Made by a program: the position numbers and the translations under genes
DNA from: Heterohyrax brucei
Taxonomy: Eukaryota; Chordata; Mammalia; Hyracoidea; Procaviidae
Assembly: GCA_028571685.1 (NCBI GenBank)
Contig: CM053143.1
Coordinates: 10,531,501 to 10,595,500 of the forward strand
Length of the DNA: 64,000 nt
Direction: 5' to 3'
Part shown: positions 46,179 through 57,825 of the stretch, in pieces
Layout: every line of letters begins with the position of its first letter
How positions within the stretch are numbered: position 1 is the stretch's first letter
The notes under the pieces: model-generated
Databases searched by the model: none
What the model was told of the DNA's origin: nothing
The model's input: the letters and a program-made list of their open reading frames with translations, nothing else

Positions 46179-46440
46179 TAAGACATAAAACGATACTTGA
46201 AAAAATTTTACTTCTTTGCTTTAGTGCATGTATGAACAGCTCGTGTCCAGAGGCAAGATGAGAGGACAGAAAGGGACAGGATCTGACTGAATGGACATGG
46301 CCAACACAGGATGGAAAGGAAGAGTGTGCCATCACATGGTGAGGAGAGCAGCTAGTAGTTTGTGTGCAAGCTTTTTTAGGAAAAATTGACTTGATTTTGA
46401 ACTTTCACTTAAAGCACAATAAAATATTAAAAGAAAACAA

Positions 46441-47085
46441 AAAAGAAAGAAAAAGAAATTTCACCCAATTAAAAAAAAAAAACCTAGCTTTAAGAAAGCA
46501 GACTTCCTTGACTCTGACTTCTCTGAAAATAATGAAGAAAATGATAAATAAAAAAGATTCAAGCCATAGTTTATTTAAACATGATTTGTTAACTGTAGTG
46601 TAAATTAGACCAGAATGAATAAAGATGCTGAGAAAGAACATATAAAATGTATGTTAAAGATCTACTGATGAAAAAAGAAGGAATAAAAAAACTTAGGTAA
46701 ACAGCAGGCAGAAAAGGAATGTCCATCAGAAGAAAAAACATTCTCATGGAGACATGAATTTTCTGCCACACAATTCTTTATGACATTTTAATTATCAAAA
46801 ATGGCTCCTATGTAACAAGGGTGCAAAATATATGTATGGTCAATGAAGAACTAAAATGACCAAAAAAAGAGTTTTGTTTTGTTTTGTTTTGTTTTGTTTT
46901 CCTTAATGAGATGAAAAAGTTGGATGGAACAAGTGAAAAGAAAAAAATATTGTCATGGAATTTAAAGCCACAAAACAGAAAAACATCCTATAAAATACTA
47001 TTGACTGAAGTGGTTTATCTATGTAATAGCATAGAGAGCTCAAACAGGTTCATGTACATCAGACATTTCGTAGATGACAAAGTGA
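46441..47085. other. No gene seen; A-rich and simple repeats
   Basis: A-rich runs, and a (GTTTT)6 tract at 46871-46900. Overlapping open stretches on both strands at 46364-46771 reflect low complexity. Confidence 0.5.
46871..46900. repeat. (GTTTT)6 microsatellite
   Basis: Six perfect GTTTT units. Confidence 0.95.
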
Positions 47086-47725
47086 TATTTCAAATTGCTA
47101 AGATAGATTATTCAATAAATTGTATTGAAAAAATGGCTAACCATCTAAAAAAGAAAAATTGTATATCTACCTCTCTTCTTACACTAAAATATATCACAGA
47201 TAAAATATTCTAACATAAAAGTAAAATCCGTAAATTTACTGGAAGAATATATGTATTTTTAAAACAAATTCAGAATGAGGAAGGTAATATAAAAAAACTA
47301 TAAACCATGTTTTGCTAAATAAAGTATAAAATTCAACACAACAAAAATAATTTCCAGAAGCTTGGTTGGACAAGAAACCAATTTAAAAATATGATAGCCA
47401 GTATAATAATTTTCTCAATATATAAGGGGCTTTTATAAATCACTGAGAAAAATATTAACTATCCAATAAGAAACAAATAACAAAAGTCATGAGAACATTG
47501 TTTATTAAAAATATAAATACAAACATCTTTTACACAATGTAAAAAATGCCACCCTCAATGAAACTTAAAGAAATGAAATTAAAGCACTGAATATTTTTTA
47601 TGTCTTAGTTTGGCAACATTTGATGATACAATACGTTGGCTATATGGGGAGACATGCACACTCATATACGGTAGGTATGCAAACTGGAACAATTTCTAAC
47701 CAGGGCAGATGGACAACCTCTGCTC
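47086..47725 (+). mobile_element. Ancient L1M ORF2 C-terminal fragment
   Basis: 'gattattcaataaattgtat', 'gaaaaaatggctaaccatct', 'atatctacctctcttcttac', 'aggggcttttataaatcact' and 'tgcaaactggaacaatttct' follow the order of the ORF2 C-terminal region of old L1M elements. Strongly decayed. Confidence 0.7.
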
Positions 47726-47734
47726 AACTTTTAA

Positions 47735-48390
47735 GATGCACACAGACAGCCACTATGGATTATACTTCAACATGAAAAAAAAAATCCTTCTAACTGTACC
47801 AATGAGCAGTATCATGATAAAGTGAGAAAATATTGATGTTGTCAAGGATTTCATTTTAACTGGATCCACAGTCAACGCCCCTGAAGCAGCAATCAAAAGA
47901 TCAAATGATGTATTGAATTTGGCAAGTCTGTGGTACAAGACCTCTTTTAAATGTTAAAAAGTGAAGATGTCACTTTGAGGACTAAAGTGTGCCTAACCCA
48001 GGCTATGATATTTTCAGCATCATATATATGTGCAAAAGCTGTACAATGAATAAGGGTAAGTGAAGAAGAATTGGTGAATTTGAATTACGACCTCGTAAAA
48101 GAATGTTGAGTATATACTACGGACTTCCAGAAGAACAAACAAATCCGTCTTAGGTGAAGAACAGCCAGAATGAGCCTTAGAAGCACTGATAGACTGTTTC
48201 ACATACTTTGGACAAGTTACCAGGTGGGAAAGGACACCATGCTTGGTAAAGTAGAGGATCAACAGGGTGGATTGACACAACAGCTGCAACAATGGGCTGC
48301 ATCGTAGCAACAACTGTAAGGCTGGCATAGAGCCAGGCAGTATTTGTGTTATGTTATATACCACAGGGTGACTGACACAAAAACAACAGG
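47735..48390 (+). mobile_element. RTE LINE 3' end
   Basis: 'gccactatggattatacttc', 'tgagcagtatcatgataaag', 'caaggatttcattttaactg', 'aagatgtcactttgaggact', 'caacaatgggctgcatcgta', 'gagccaggcagtatttgtgt'. The diverged tail ends near 48390. The 140-codon minus-strand open stretch at 48020-48442 is antisense to it. Confidence 0.88.
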
Positions 48391-48640
48391 TGTATCTGTA
48401 CTTCTCAAAATGTTTAGGCAAGTATTGGGCTACAGTTTTCATAAATCTTCTTTCATTAATGCTTAGTATGCAATTTCACAGCTAGTCAATGTATTAACAT
48501 GGAGCATAGTAACAGCATTTGGCATTAAAGATCATTTTTGTACCTGTTACTGACTTTGGCTTCTTCTTATTTGACTTTTATTCTTGTATTGAAAGATAAT
48601 ATCTGTTAGATATTGCCACTGATTCAACTTCAAAAATGTT
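48391..48640. other. No feature seen
   Basis: Short AT-rich spacer. Confidence 0.4.
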
Positions 48641-49367
48641 TCAATTATTTTTAACATCTTTGTTGTATATAATATCATGCAATAAACTGTACATATTTAA
48701 AGCATAAAATTTGATAAATTTTGACATATTCATATACCCACTAAACCATCACCAGAAGCATAACAGTAAATATATCTATCACTCTCAAAATTTTGTTTGT
48801 CCTTGTGCAATCCTCCTGTTCCTTTCCACAGTGCCCAGGCAATCACTGGCTTTTTATCACTAGAGATTAGTTTGCATATTCTTGATTTCTTTTTTTTGGA
48901 AATGGAATCCTACAGTGTGTACTCTTTTCACTGGCTTCTTTCACAGAGCATAATTGTTTTTAAATTTATCCATGTTGTTCCACATATTATTTTATTCCTT
49001 ATAATCACTAAGTATCTGTCATTTTATTTGAACACCACAAAATGTTTATCCAGTCATCTGTTAATGCACATTTGGTTGTTTCCAGTTTGGAGCTATTATA
49101 AATAAAATTGCTACTAATGCTTGTGTGCAAACCTTTGTGTAGACATATGCTTTTTCGTCTCTTAGGTAATTACCTAGAAGTGGAATGACTGAGTCACAGA
49201 GTGTTTGTATATTTAACCTGCTCAGAAAGTGCAAAAAGTTTCAAAATGGTCTTACCATTCTTGCTTTCATACACAGTCCTGTACATGAGTGCTCTAGTTT
49301 CTCAACCTCCCCGCCATCACTTGTGTGGTAAGATTTTTGTTAATTTGTAGCCATTTAGTGGAAACCC

Positions 49368-49528
49368 GGAAACCCTGGTGACATAGTTGTTAAGTGCTAA
49401 GGCTGCTAGCCAGGTCAGCAGTTCAAATCTACCAAGTGCTCCTTGGAAACTCTGTTGGCAGTTCTCCACTGTCTATGGGGTCACAGAGTCAGAACTGACT
49501 CAACAGCAGTCGGTTTGGTTTGGTTGGG
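49368..49528 (+). mobile_element. AfroSINE inserted at the head of another AfroSINE
   Basis: 'ggaaaccctggtgacatagt', 'ttaagtgctaaggctgctag', 'gtcagaactgactcaacagc', tail 'ggtttggtttggttggg'. TTAGTGGAAACCC occurs at 49355-49367 and 49529-49541, consistent with a 13-bp duplication overlapping the first bases of the next SINE. Confidence 0.9.
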
Positions 49529-49535
49529 TTAGTGG

Positions 49536-49640
49536 AAACCCTGGTGGTGTAGTGGTTAAGTGTGTGGCTTCTAACCAAGATGCCAGCAGTTCAAATCCAC
49601 CAGGTGCCTCTTGGAAACTCTAAGGGCAGTTTCATTCTGA
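49536..49640 (+). mobile_element. AfroSINE, 3' truncated or degraded
   Basis: 'aaaccctggtggtgtagtgg', 'ttaagtgtgtggcttctaac', 'gccagcagttcaaatccacc', 'aggtgcctcttggaaactct'. The typical CTATAGGGTCGC-type body and GACGGCAC tail do not follow. Confidence 0.88.
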
Positions 49641-49684
49641 GAAGAAACAGGAAGGCTACAGAGACTGCAGTTCGGTACTTTTCT

Positions 49685-49880
49685 ACCCTTTGAGTTGATT
49701 GCAATTCATGGCAGCCCCATGTGTGTCAGAGTAAAACTGTGTTCTGTAGGGTTTTCAATACCTTATTTTCAGAAGCTCACTGCCAGATCATTGTTCCAAA
49801 GTACCTCTGAGAGAACTCTAACCTTCAGCCTTTCAGTTAGTAGCCAAGTATATTAACCGATGGTGCCACACAGGGACTCT
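49685..49880 (-). mobile_element. AfroSINE, variant subfamily
   Basis: Plus strand: 'tcatggcagccccatgtgtg', 'gtagggttttcaatacctta', 'acctctgagagaactctaac', 'tcagcctttcagttagtagc', 'gatggtgccacacagggact'. This is the subfamily with CCATGTGTGTCAGAG in place of the usual CCCTATAGGACAGAG. Confidence 0.85.
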
Positions 49881-51543
49881 AGTAGCTGTGTAGTGTAGTT
49901 TTAATTTGCATTTTCCAATAATGATGATTTTGATCATCTTTTTGTGTGTTTATTTGATGCCTGTATCTATCCTTTCATATTAACTTTTTTTAATGCAATG
50001 ATGTTTCCTTTTGAGTTGTAAGAATTTTTTAATACAGTCTAGAACTAAGGCCTATGTCATATGTGTAGGTCTTGTATATATGTGACATAGTCTAGGGCAT
50101 GGATTTATTTAGGTTTTCCTTAATTTCTTTTAAGAATACTTTGCAAATTTTAATGTATAGGTCTTGCATATTTTTACTAGATTTATATTTTAAGTATTTC
50201 ATATTTTGATACTATTGCAAATGGCTTTTTTTTCCAGTTTCCAGCTATTCTTTGTGGGTATAAAGAAAAACAACTGATGCAACTTTGCTAAACTACATTG
50301 GCTGGAAAATATTGAATAAAAGCAGACATTTCCTTGCTTGGTTCCTCATCAGAGGGAAATCACAGTGTTCATCAATAAGTGTGATATGGGTTGTGTATTA
50401 GATGTCCTTTACCGGTTTGAGGAAATTCTGCTATCTGCCTAGTTTTGCAAGAGGTTTTCTTGGTTTCATTTTGTTTTTACAATCAGGAGTTGATGCTGGA
50501 TTTGTCAAATGATTTTTTTTTTTTTTTTTGGTTTGTTAGTATGGTCCGTCACATTGACCAATTTTCTGTTAAACCGATCTTGCTTTCGTGGTTTAAACCC
50601 CAGTTAGTTATGGCATATTAACCTGTTTATTGTGTTGTTTTTTACATCTTTACATCTATTTGCTAAGTTTGTTATTTATGAAAAATAATAGTCTGCCATT
50701 TTCATTCCTTAGAATGCCTTTGAGCTTAGCCTCGGTGCAATGTTGTGCTAACACAGTGAGCTGGGAAGTTTCTCCTCCCTTTTAATATTTTGGAATACTT
50801 CATGTAGAATTAGCATAATTTTTTAAATGTTTCTTAAAATTCACAAGTGGAGCCAGCTGGACCTGAGGTTTTCATCATGGAAAGGCTTTTAGAAATAAAC
50901 TCAATTTTTTTAATAACAGTAAGGTCATTTTGAATATGTGTTCCTACTTGAATGCACTTGATAACTGTATTTCAAAAAATTTTCCAATTTTATCTGAATT
51001 GTGAAAATAACAAGCAGAAACTTATATGTAATGTCCTCTTGTCTTTATAATATCTGTAGGAACAGTCACGATGTCACCTTTATGATTTCTGATACTAGTA
51101 ATTTGTCTCTCCTCTTTCTCCTTATCATACTGGTTAGAAGTTTATACATTTTAATGATTTTTTTCAAATAAGCAGCTTTTGGTTTCACTGATTTTTCTAT
51201 ACTATTTTTGTTTTGTTGATTTCTGCTCTAAAATTTACTATGTCTTTTAATCTGTGCTGACTTTCTTTTTTCTTGCATACTTCCAAGCTGTAGCTTCTGT
51301 GACTTTTGGGATGCATCACTATTCTTATCTTTGTCTCTGTGTTTTTAAGATTTTTCTCCTTGTGACAGATTCTCAGCACTTTGATTATGCTATGCCTTAG
51401 TTACCATTTTCTTCATATTTCCTGTGCTTACATTTCATTGATCTTCTTGATTCTGTGGTTTTAAGGCCTTTTATGAAAATTGGACAAATTTTGACCATTA
51501 TTTCTTCAAATATTTTTTTAACCCTTCTGTTATTCACTTACAC

Positions 51544-51912
51544 AGTTGTTAGGTGTCATCAAGTTCATTCTAACTCACAGCGACCCTACATACAACAAAA
51601 TGAAACAGTGCCCGGTCCTGTATCAACCTCACTATCATTGTCATGTTTGAGCTCTTTGTTGGAGCTACCGTGTCTTGATGGTCTTTCTCTTTTTCACTGA
51701 CCCTCCACTTTACCAAGCATGAAGTAATTTTCCAAGGACTGGTCCCTCCTGATAACATGTCCAAAGCATATGAGACAAAGTCTTGCCATTCTTGCTTCTG
51801 ATGAACATGCTGGATGTACTTCATCCAAAACAAATTTATTCATCTTTCCAGCAGTCCACAGCACTGCCAATATTTTTCACAAACACAATTCAAAGGAATT
51901 TATGCTTCTTCA
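51544..51912 (-). mobile_element. RTE LINE 3' end
   Basis: Starts with the tail 'agttgttaggtgtcatcaag' and continues 'gaaacagtgcccggtcctgt', 'ttttccaaggactggtccct', 'acatgtccaaagcatatgag', 'cttgccattcttgcttctga'. The minus-strand open piece at 51570-51833 is the sense reading. Confidence 0.9.
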
Positions 51913-52277
51913 GCCATCCTGACACCTCCCTACCCTGAAACACTTCATAGCATCTCGAGACAGACTATGAGAAGTTTTTATTGTCAGCTGGAAGGCACAG
52001 CCCCCCACACCTGAGGTTCTGACTGATGTCAGCAGCCATTTGACAATTTCTCACTTAGAAGTAAAGTGTCTTTTTGAAATAATATCACTTGGAGAACTGA
52101 CTGCTGAGAGGCCCAGCAGAAACTCTTCCATCCTTCCCTCATTCACAATGTAGTGTCAGCTTATGGCCCTTTAGTGACTCCATAAGTAGGGCACTGTGTT
52201 TGCCAGCCAGGAGGCAGCACCTCTCACCCCAGAGAGTCCACATGGGGCTACTCACTAGTGTACACAAAGATGGCTAG

Positions 52278-52799
52278 TGTTTTAGTCAGCTAGTGCTGCT
52301 CTAACAGAAACACCACAGAGTGGATGGCTTTAACAAAGGAAAGTTTATTCTTACACAGTCTGGTAAGCTACAAGTCCAAATTCAGGGTGTCCACTCCAGG
52401 GGAACACTTTCGCCCTTGTCTACTCTTGAGGAAAATTGGTACTGCATCAGTCTTTGTCCAGGGAGCACCTTGGTTCAGGAACCTCAGGTCTGAAGGATAC
52501 ATTCTTCTCCCAGTACTGCTTTCTTGATGATGTGAATTTCCCAATTCTCTGCTTGCTTTGCCTTCCTTTTATCTCTTACAGGATGAAAAGATTAAGGGTG
52601 GGGCAAGACATACTCCAGGGAAACTCCCTTACAGTGAAGCTGGGAGGTGATCTTCTGAAGGGATTTACAGTCCCACCTTAATCCTTTAACGTACGGCACA
52701 GCAAAATCACAAAATGGAAGACAATTGTAGAATACAGGGAATCATGGCCCAGCCACATGGCTACACCTATTTTGGGGAGATACAATTCAATCCATGACA
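52278..52799 (-). mobile_element. Solo MaLR-like LTR
   Basis: Plus strand TGTTTTAGTCAGC ... ATCCATGACA, so the minus strand begins TGTCATGGATTG and ends GACTAAAACA (TG...CA). GCTAG (52273-52277) and GCTGG (52800-52804) flank it as a 5-bp duplication with one mismatch. The L1 at about 16790 carries the same place without the insertion (GTGCTGATGACC on its sense strand). It is related to 38310-39170 and 62514-63044. Confidence 0.9.
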
Positions 52800-53036
52800 G
52801 CTGGTGACCTACTCCACTCTTAGAACTGTGCCTCAGCTCCTTCTGAGGTAACATCACAGAAATTGAACAGCTTCTAGATAGCACACAGACAACAATCCAC
52901 AGTCAGCCATTTAAAGAAGTAGTCCACCATGGCTCCAGAAAACTCCCAAACTGAAGAATCAAAAACTTTCCCAGATGAAGAAGCCTTTTTGAAACTATCA
53001 GAGTTGAATACAAAAGAATTATACAGAGATCTGTCC

Positions 53037-53635
53037 TAGGCTTTCATTTTACTTGGTTCCATGATCAACACCCATGGAAGTAGCAGTCAAGAAATCAAAA
53101 GATACATTGCACTGAGAAAAATCTGCTGCAAAGGACCTTTTTAAAGTATTCAAAAGTAAAGATGTCACCTTGAAAACTAAAGTGTGCCTGAACCAAGCCA
53201 TGGTATTTTCAATTGCATCATATGAATGCAAAAGCTGGACATTAAACAGGGAAGACAGAAGAAGCATTGATGCCTTTGAATATGGTGTTGGAATAGAAGT
53301 TGAATGTACCATGAACCACCAACAGGACCAACAGATCTGTTCTGGAGGAAGTATAACCACAGTGCCCCTTGGAAGCAAAGATGGCAAGACTACATCTTAC
53401 ATACTTTGGATATGTTGTTAGGAAGGATCAGTCCCTGGAGAAGGACATCATGCTTGCTAGAGAGGAGGGTCAGCAACAAAAGAAAATCCTCACTGAGATG
53501 GATTCATACAGGTGCTGCAACAATGGGCTTAAGCACAAAAACAATTGTGGACATGGCGCAAGACTGAGCAGTGTTTCACTCTGCTGTTCACATAGTTGGT
53601 ATGAGTCAGAACTAACTCAATGGCACTTAACAAAA
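53037..53635 (+). mobile_element. RTE LINE 3' end inserted in L1 ORF1
   Basis: 'ggaagtagcagtcaagaaat', 'gatgtcaccttgaaaactaa', 'caagccatggtattttcaat', 'acatactttggatatgttgt', 'gctgcaacaatgggcttaag', tail 'actaactcaatggcacttaa'. L1 ORF1 is continuous across it ('gatctgtcctag' before, 'atgcagcagaacaaaatgaa' after). Confidence 0.92.
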
Positions 53636-53639
53636 TCTA

Positions 53640-54437
53640 TAAATTAAACAAAATGCAGCAGAACAAAATGAAAAATTAAGTAAGCTATTTGAACTGATAG
53701 AACATCAACAATCTGAAATACAGAAGATCGATAATAAAATTATAGAATTAGACAATTTCATCCAAAGCTAAAAGAGCAGAATCGAGGAGATGAAAGCTAG
53801 AGTTAGTGATCTTGAGCACACAGCAATTGATGTCAGCATTTATCAGGAGAAATCAGAGAAAAAAAACAAGTAAAATGAAGAAACATGAACACGTGGTAAC
53901 CTACTAAGAGAAATAATCTATGAATAATTGGAGTTCCTAAACAGAGAGGGATAGATGGAAATACAGAGAGCATTGTTGTAGAGTTACTGACAGAAAACTT
54001 CCCTGAAATTATGAAAGAGAACATAAACAGCCAAGATGTGTATCAAACACCACAAAAACTAGACCCCGAAAAAAAGACACCAAGACATATTATAATAAGT
54101 TAATAAAATGAATTACATAGAGAGGTTCTTAAAGACAGTGAGGTTTAAAATGAAGCTAACACTCAGAGGAAAGCCCTGTGGATTTTTGTCTGATTTCTCG
54201 GCAGAAATAATGTTGGCAACAAAGCTAAGTGATGACACAGTCAAAGCCCTAAAGGACAGAAACTTCCAACCAAGAATTATATATCCTGCAAAATTGTCTC
54301 TCAAAAATGATGGTGAAATTAAGACATTTACAGTTAAACAGAAGCTTAGAGACTTTGTAAAAATCAAACCAAAACTACAAAAAAAACTGAAAGAAGCTCT
54401 TTGCTTAGAAAACCAGAAACAACAAGTATATCCTTAA
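53640..54437 (+). pseudogene. L1 ORF1 pseudogene (after RTE insertion)
   Basis: The ORF1 N-terminal start is at about 52931 (ATGGCTCCAGAAAACTCCC); the remainder follows the RTE. The coiled-coil part has several stops. The C-terminal piece is open from 54108 to 54437, including RIIYPAKLSLKNDGEIKTFT and ending LENQKQQVYP. This is the typical ORF1 C-terminal order, in a decayed gene. Confidence 0.82.
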
Positions 54438-54839
54438 GGAGGCAATACAAGGCACAGCATCCAGAATCCTACTCAATTAGGGAAGCCACAAAGCTCAATC
54501 AAAGCTATAGTATTAAAAGAAGGGAACCAGTGATCTTAACATGAAAACTATGACATCATTACACTAAAAAGAGGGATATATTACAGTAGTTATAATCTTT
54601 TCAGATGGAGAGAAAATTAAAAAGACATGCAGAAGTTAAAGTGCGGTTTAAACTTAGAATAATAGCCACAAAGCAAAATAACACTGCAACATATCAACAC
54701 TAGAAACATAATATAGGAATCCCAACAAAGACAAAAAAAACACTGAAAAAGGTGAAAAGCCAACCCATAAAGAAGAAAGACCCAGAAAAGAATATTAAGA
54801 ACAGCATAGAAAACATCAACAACACAAAAATAAGTGCAT

Positions 54840-56990
54840 CAAAATGACATCACTAAACACACATCTAGCAATAATTATACTGAATGTAAATAGACTGAAC
54901 ACTCCAATTAAGAAATAGCAAGTGGCATCAAGGATCAAAAGACACAACATGTCTATCTGCTGCTTACAAGAAACACATCTAAGACTCAAAGGTATATAAA
55001 CAAACTGAAATATACCAAACTAACAACATATAAAGAAGAGCAAGAGTGGCATGCTAAACTCAGATAAAATAGACTTTAATGTAAAATCCACCATCATGGA
55101 AAAGGATGGTCACTATGTAGCTGCAAGTTTCAATACATAAGCAGGACACAACAATATTAAATATTTATGCACCCAATACCAGAGCATCTAAATACATTGA
55201 ACAAACACTGACAACAATAAAAAAATGAGATAGACCACTCCACAATACTAATCAGAGACTTCAACACTCCACTTTCAGTAATGGACCGATCATCCAGTGA
55301 AAAGCTACATAAGGATACAGAAGGTCTTATTGCCACAATTAACCAATTAGATCTTATTGACATACACAGAATATTTTACACATCAACAGATAAGTACACT
55401 TTATTCTCCAACACACATGGAACATTTTCCAGATTAGACCATATGTTAGTAGATAAAGCAAATCTCAACAAAATCCAAACCACTGAATTATTGCAAAACT
55501 TCTTGGATCATAAAGCCATAGAAGTTGAAATCAATAGCAAGAAAAAAAATAGGTAGAAATTAGAACTCATGGAAACTGAACAACATCTTGTTCAAAAAGC
55601 TATAGGTTATAGGAAAAATCAAGGATGAAATGAAGAAATTTATGAAATCAAATGAGAGTGAAAACACATCATACCAGAACCTATGGGATACAGCAAAAGC
55701 AGTGCTCAGAGGTCAATTTGTCACTACAAATGCACACATCAGAATGAAAAAAGGGCCCAAACCAAAGAATTAACCATACAGCTTAAACAAGTAGAAAGAC
55801 CACCAGAAGAAATTAGATAATAAAGATTAGAGTAGAATTAAATGAACTAGAAAATAGAAGAACAATTGAAAGAATTAACAAAACCAAAAACTGGTCTTTG
55901 AAAAGATCATGTAGAAAAAAACTGAAACAAGACCCATATCTCACACCTTACACAAAAACTAAGTCAAATTGTATCAAAGACTTAAATATCAAACCTAAAA
56001 TGATAAAGATTATGCAAGAAAAAATAGAGTTAACAATGGAAGTTCTAATACATGGCTTAGTCAGACTTCCAAATCTGACAAAGCACGATCAACAGAAGAG
56101 AACATAGATAAATGGGAACTCCTAAGAACCAAACACTTTTGCTCATCCAAAGACTTCATCAAGAGTTAAAAGACCACCTACAGAATGGGAAGAAATATTT
56201 GGCAACTACACATCGGACAGACATTCGATCTCCGTTATCTAAAAGGTACTTCAAAATATCAACAAGAAAAAGGTAAATAACCCAATTAAGCAATGGGCAA
56301 AAGAGATAGACACTTCACCAAAGAGGACATACAGGCAGCGGAAAGACACGTGAGGAAATACTCACAATCATTAGCTATCAGAGAAATCCAAATCAAAGCT
56401 AAAATGAGATACCATCTTACCCCAGCAAGACTGGCGATGATCCAAACATCATAAAGCAACAAATGCTGGAGAGGCTGTGGAGAGACTGGAAGCCTCCTAT
56501 ACTGCTGGTGGGGTTACAAAAACGGTGCGACCTCTTTGGAAGCAAACTTGCGCTTCCTTAAAAAGCTGGAAATAGATATACCATTTGATCCAGTAATCCC
56601 ACTGCTTAGAATATATTCTGTGGAAACAAAGGCTGTCACACGAACAGACACACGTGTAAAAATGTTTATTGCAATACAGTCCACAATAGCTAAAAGGTGA
56701 AATCAACCTAGATGTCCATCAACAGATGAATGGGTAAACTATGGTACATATACACAATGAAACACTATGCAATGATAAAGAACAATGATGATGTTAGGAA
56801 ATATCTCATAACCTGGTTTCATTTGGAAGACATTATGCTGAGTGAAATCAGTCAGCAGCAAAAGGACAAATATTGCATGAGACCCCTACTACAAGGACTG
56901 AAAAACAGACTTATTATGTACAGAAGAAAAGACTCTTTGATGGCTACAAAGGTGGGGAGGGATGGAGATGGTTGGTCCATAGATTAGGTG
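54840..56990 (+). pseudogene. L1 ORF2 pseudogene lacking the RT domain
   Basis: Endonuclease remnant at 54840-55560: the open piece 55281-55556 includes NQLDLIDIHRIF and FLDHKAIEVEINSKKK, where the normal SDH catalytic motif reads LDH. After [11 protein letters not shown] (about 55900) the sequence jumps directly to [19 protein letters not shown], so the RT domain, roughly 1.9 kb in the uninterrupted copy at 21-28 kb, is missing. The C-terminal region continues to about 56990, including MGKLWYIYTMKHYAMIKNND at 56730. Confidence 0.88.
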
Positions 56991-57825
56991 ATTGATAGAA
57001 ATTTGGTTAGGTGAAAGCAGTGACGTACACAGTACAAAGCAGATCAATTTAACTGGACTTCATCATAAATTCAAAGCTCTTCTCATTTTAACCCAATATT
57101 GTGAGGATAGAGTAGCAGGGGTGGAGGTCTAGGGACCATGCTCTCAGAGGACATCGAGGCCAATTGTGAAGACTCTTCTGCACACCATGTTGGTGAGCGT
57201 TGTCACAGGTCTTAAAAGCTAGCAAGCTACCATCTGAGGTACACCAAATAGTCCCAACTCATCTGGAACAGATGATCACTGAGAACAACAAAGACACGAG
57301 CTAAAAAGAGCAGAGGAGACAGAAGGATCAGTATGAATGGGAGCAGAAGAACCATATGGTACACAGCTACCACCAAGGACAGCTGTGATGAGGTACACAA
57401 TGTTGAGTCCCTGTAGCAAAATGAGAAAAAGAGAGGTGCAGCTCAAGAACTCTACTAAAAGACCACAATTGATGGTTCAAAGACCTGGAGGGTTGCCTCA
57501 GAGCATGGCCAGTATACCCACCGCTGCCTCTGGCTAGAAAACACTACTGAGGTCAACTCTTTGAATACAAATGGACTGGACTAGGGAACACAATGTGATC
57601 ATATGCTGTGTGTACTTTATGGTTCTATGCATTTACAGGATGCTGTCCTACTGGTCTCTTTCTAGATGGGAGAGAAGAGGGTGGAGAGGAGGGGACAGGA
57701 CAAGTATAGAATGAAAAGGAGGGGTGTGCTGTCATGGGACAAGGAGAGCAGAAGGAGCTGCAGATAGGTGGCAGTGCAAATTTGATTTGGATTGTTTACT
57801 TTCACTTAATCCCACACACAAAGAG

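Larger units (their letters stand above)
44771..46440 (+). mobile_element. L1 3' UTR, split by an L1 and an AfroSINE
   Basis: 'gagtagcaggggtagagttc' (44782), 'tggtcttaaaagctagcaag' (45614), 'cccacccacctggagcagaa' (45662), 'ccagacttgatggtccaatt' (45882), ending 'tttcacttaaagcacaataa' (46403). Interrupted at 44853-45556 and 46013-46178. Sequence 44646-44770, to its left, has no assigned feature. Confidence 0.88.
48641..51540 (-). mobile_element. Ancient L1M, 3' UTR through ORF2 and toward ORF1
   Basis: On the plus strand, 'tagattagtttgcatattctt'-type sequence at 48862, 'ttatccatgttgttccacat' (48967), 'catttggttgtttccagttt' (49070), 'gaagtggaatgactgagtca' (49178), 'tagttttaatttgcattttc' (49897) and 'gaggttttcatcatggaaag' (50864) follow an old L1 from its 3' end toward its 5' end. 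Three AfroSINEs interrupt it at 49368-49880. It includes a T17 run at 50513-50529. Confidence 0.82.
51913..57825 (+). mobile_element. L1 with internal insertions and RT deletion
   Basis: 5'-truncated in the 5' UTR. The match to the reverse complement of 16700-17150 is clear, for example 'tattgtcagctggaaggcac' (51980) and 'agagagtccacatggggcta' (52220). A solo LTR (52278-52799) and an RTE (53037-53635) interrupt the 5' UTR and ORF1. ORF2 starts near 54840, lacks its RT domain (joint near 55905) and ends before the 3' UTR (about 56990-57825). The element ends 'tactttcacttaatcccaca'. Confidence 0.9.
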
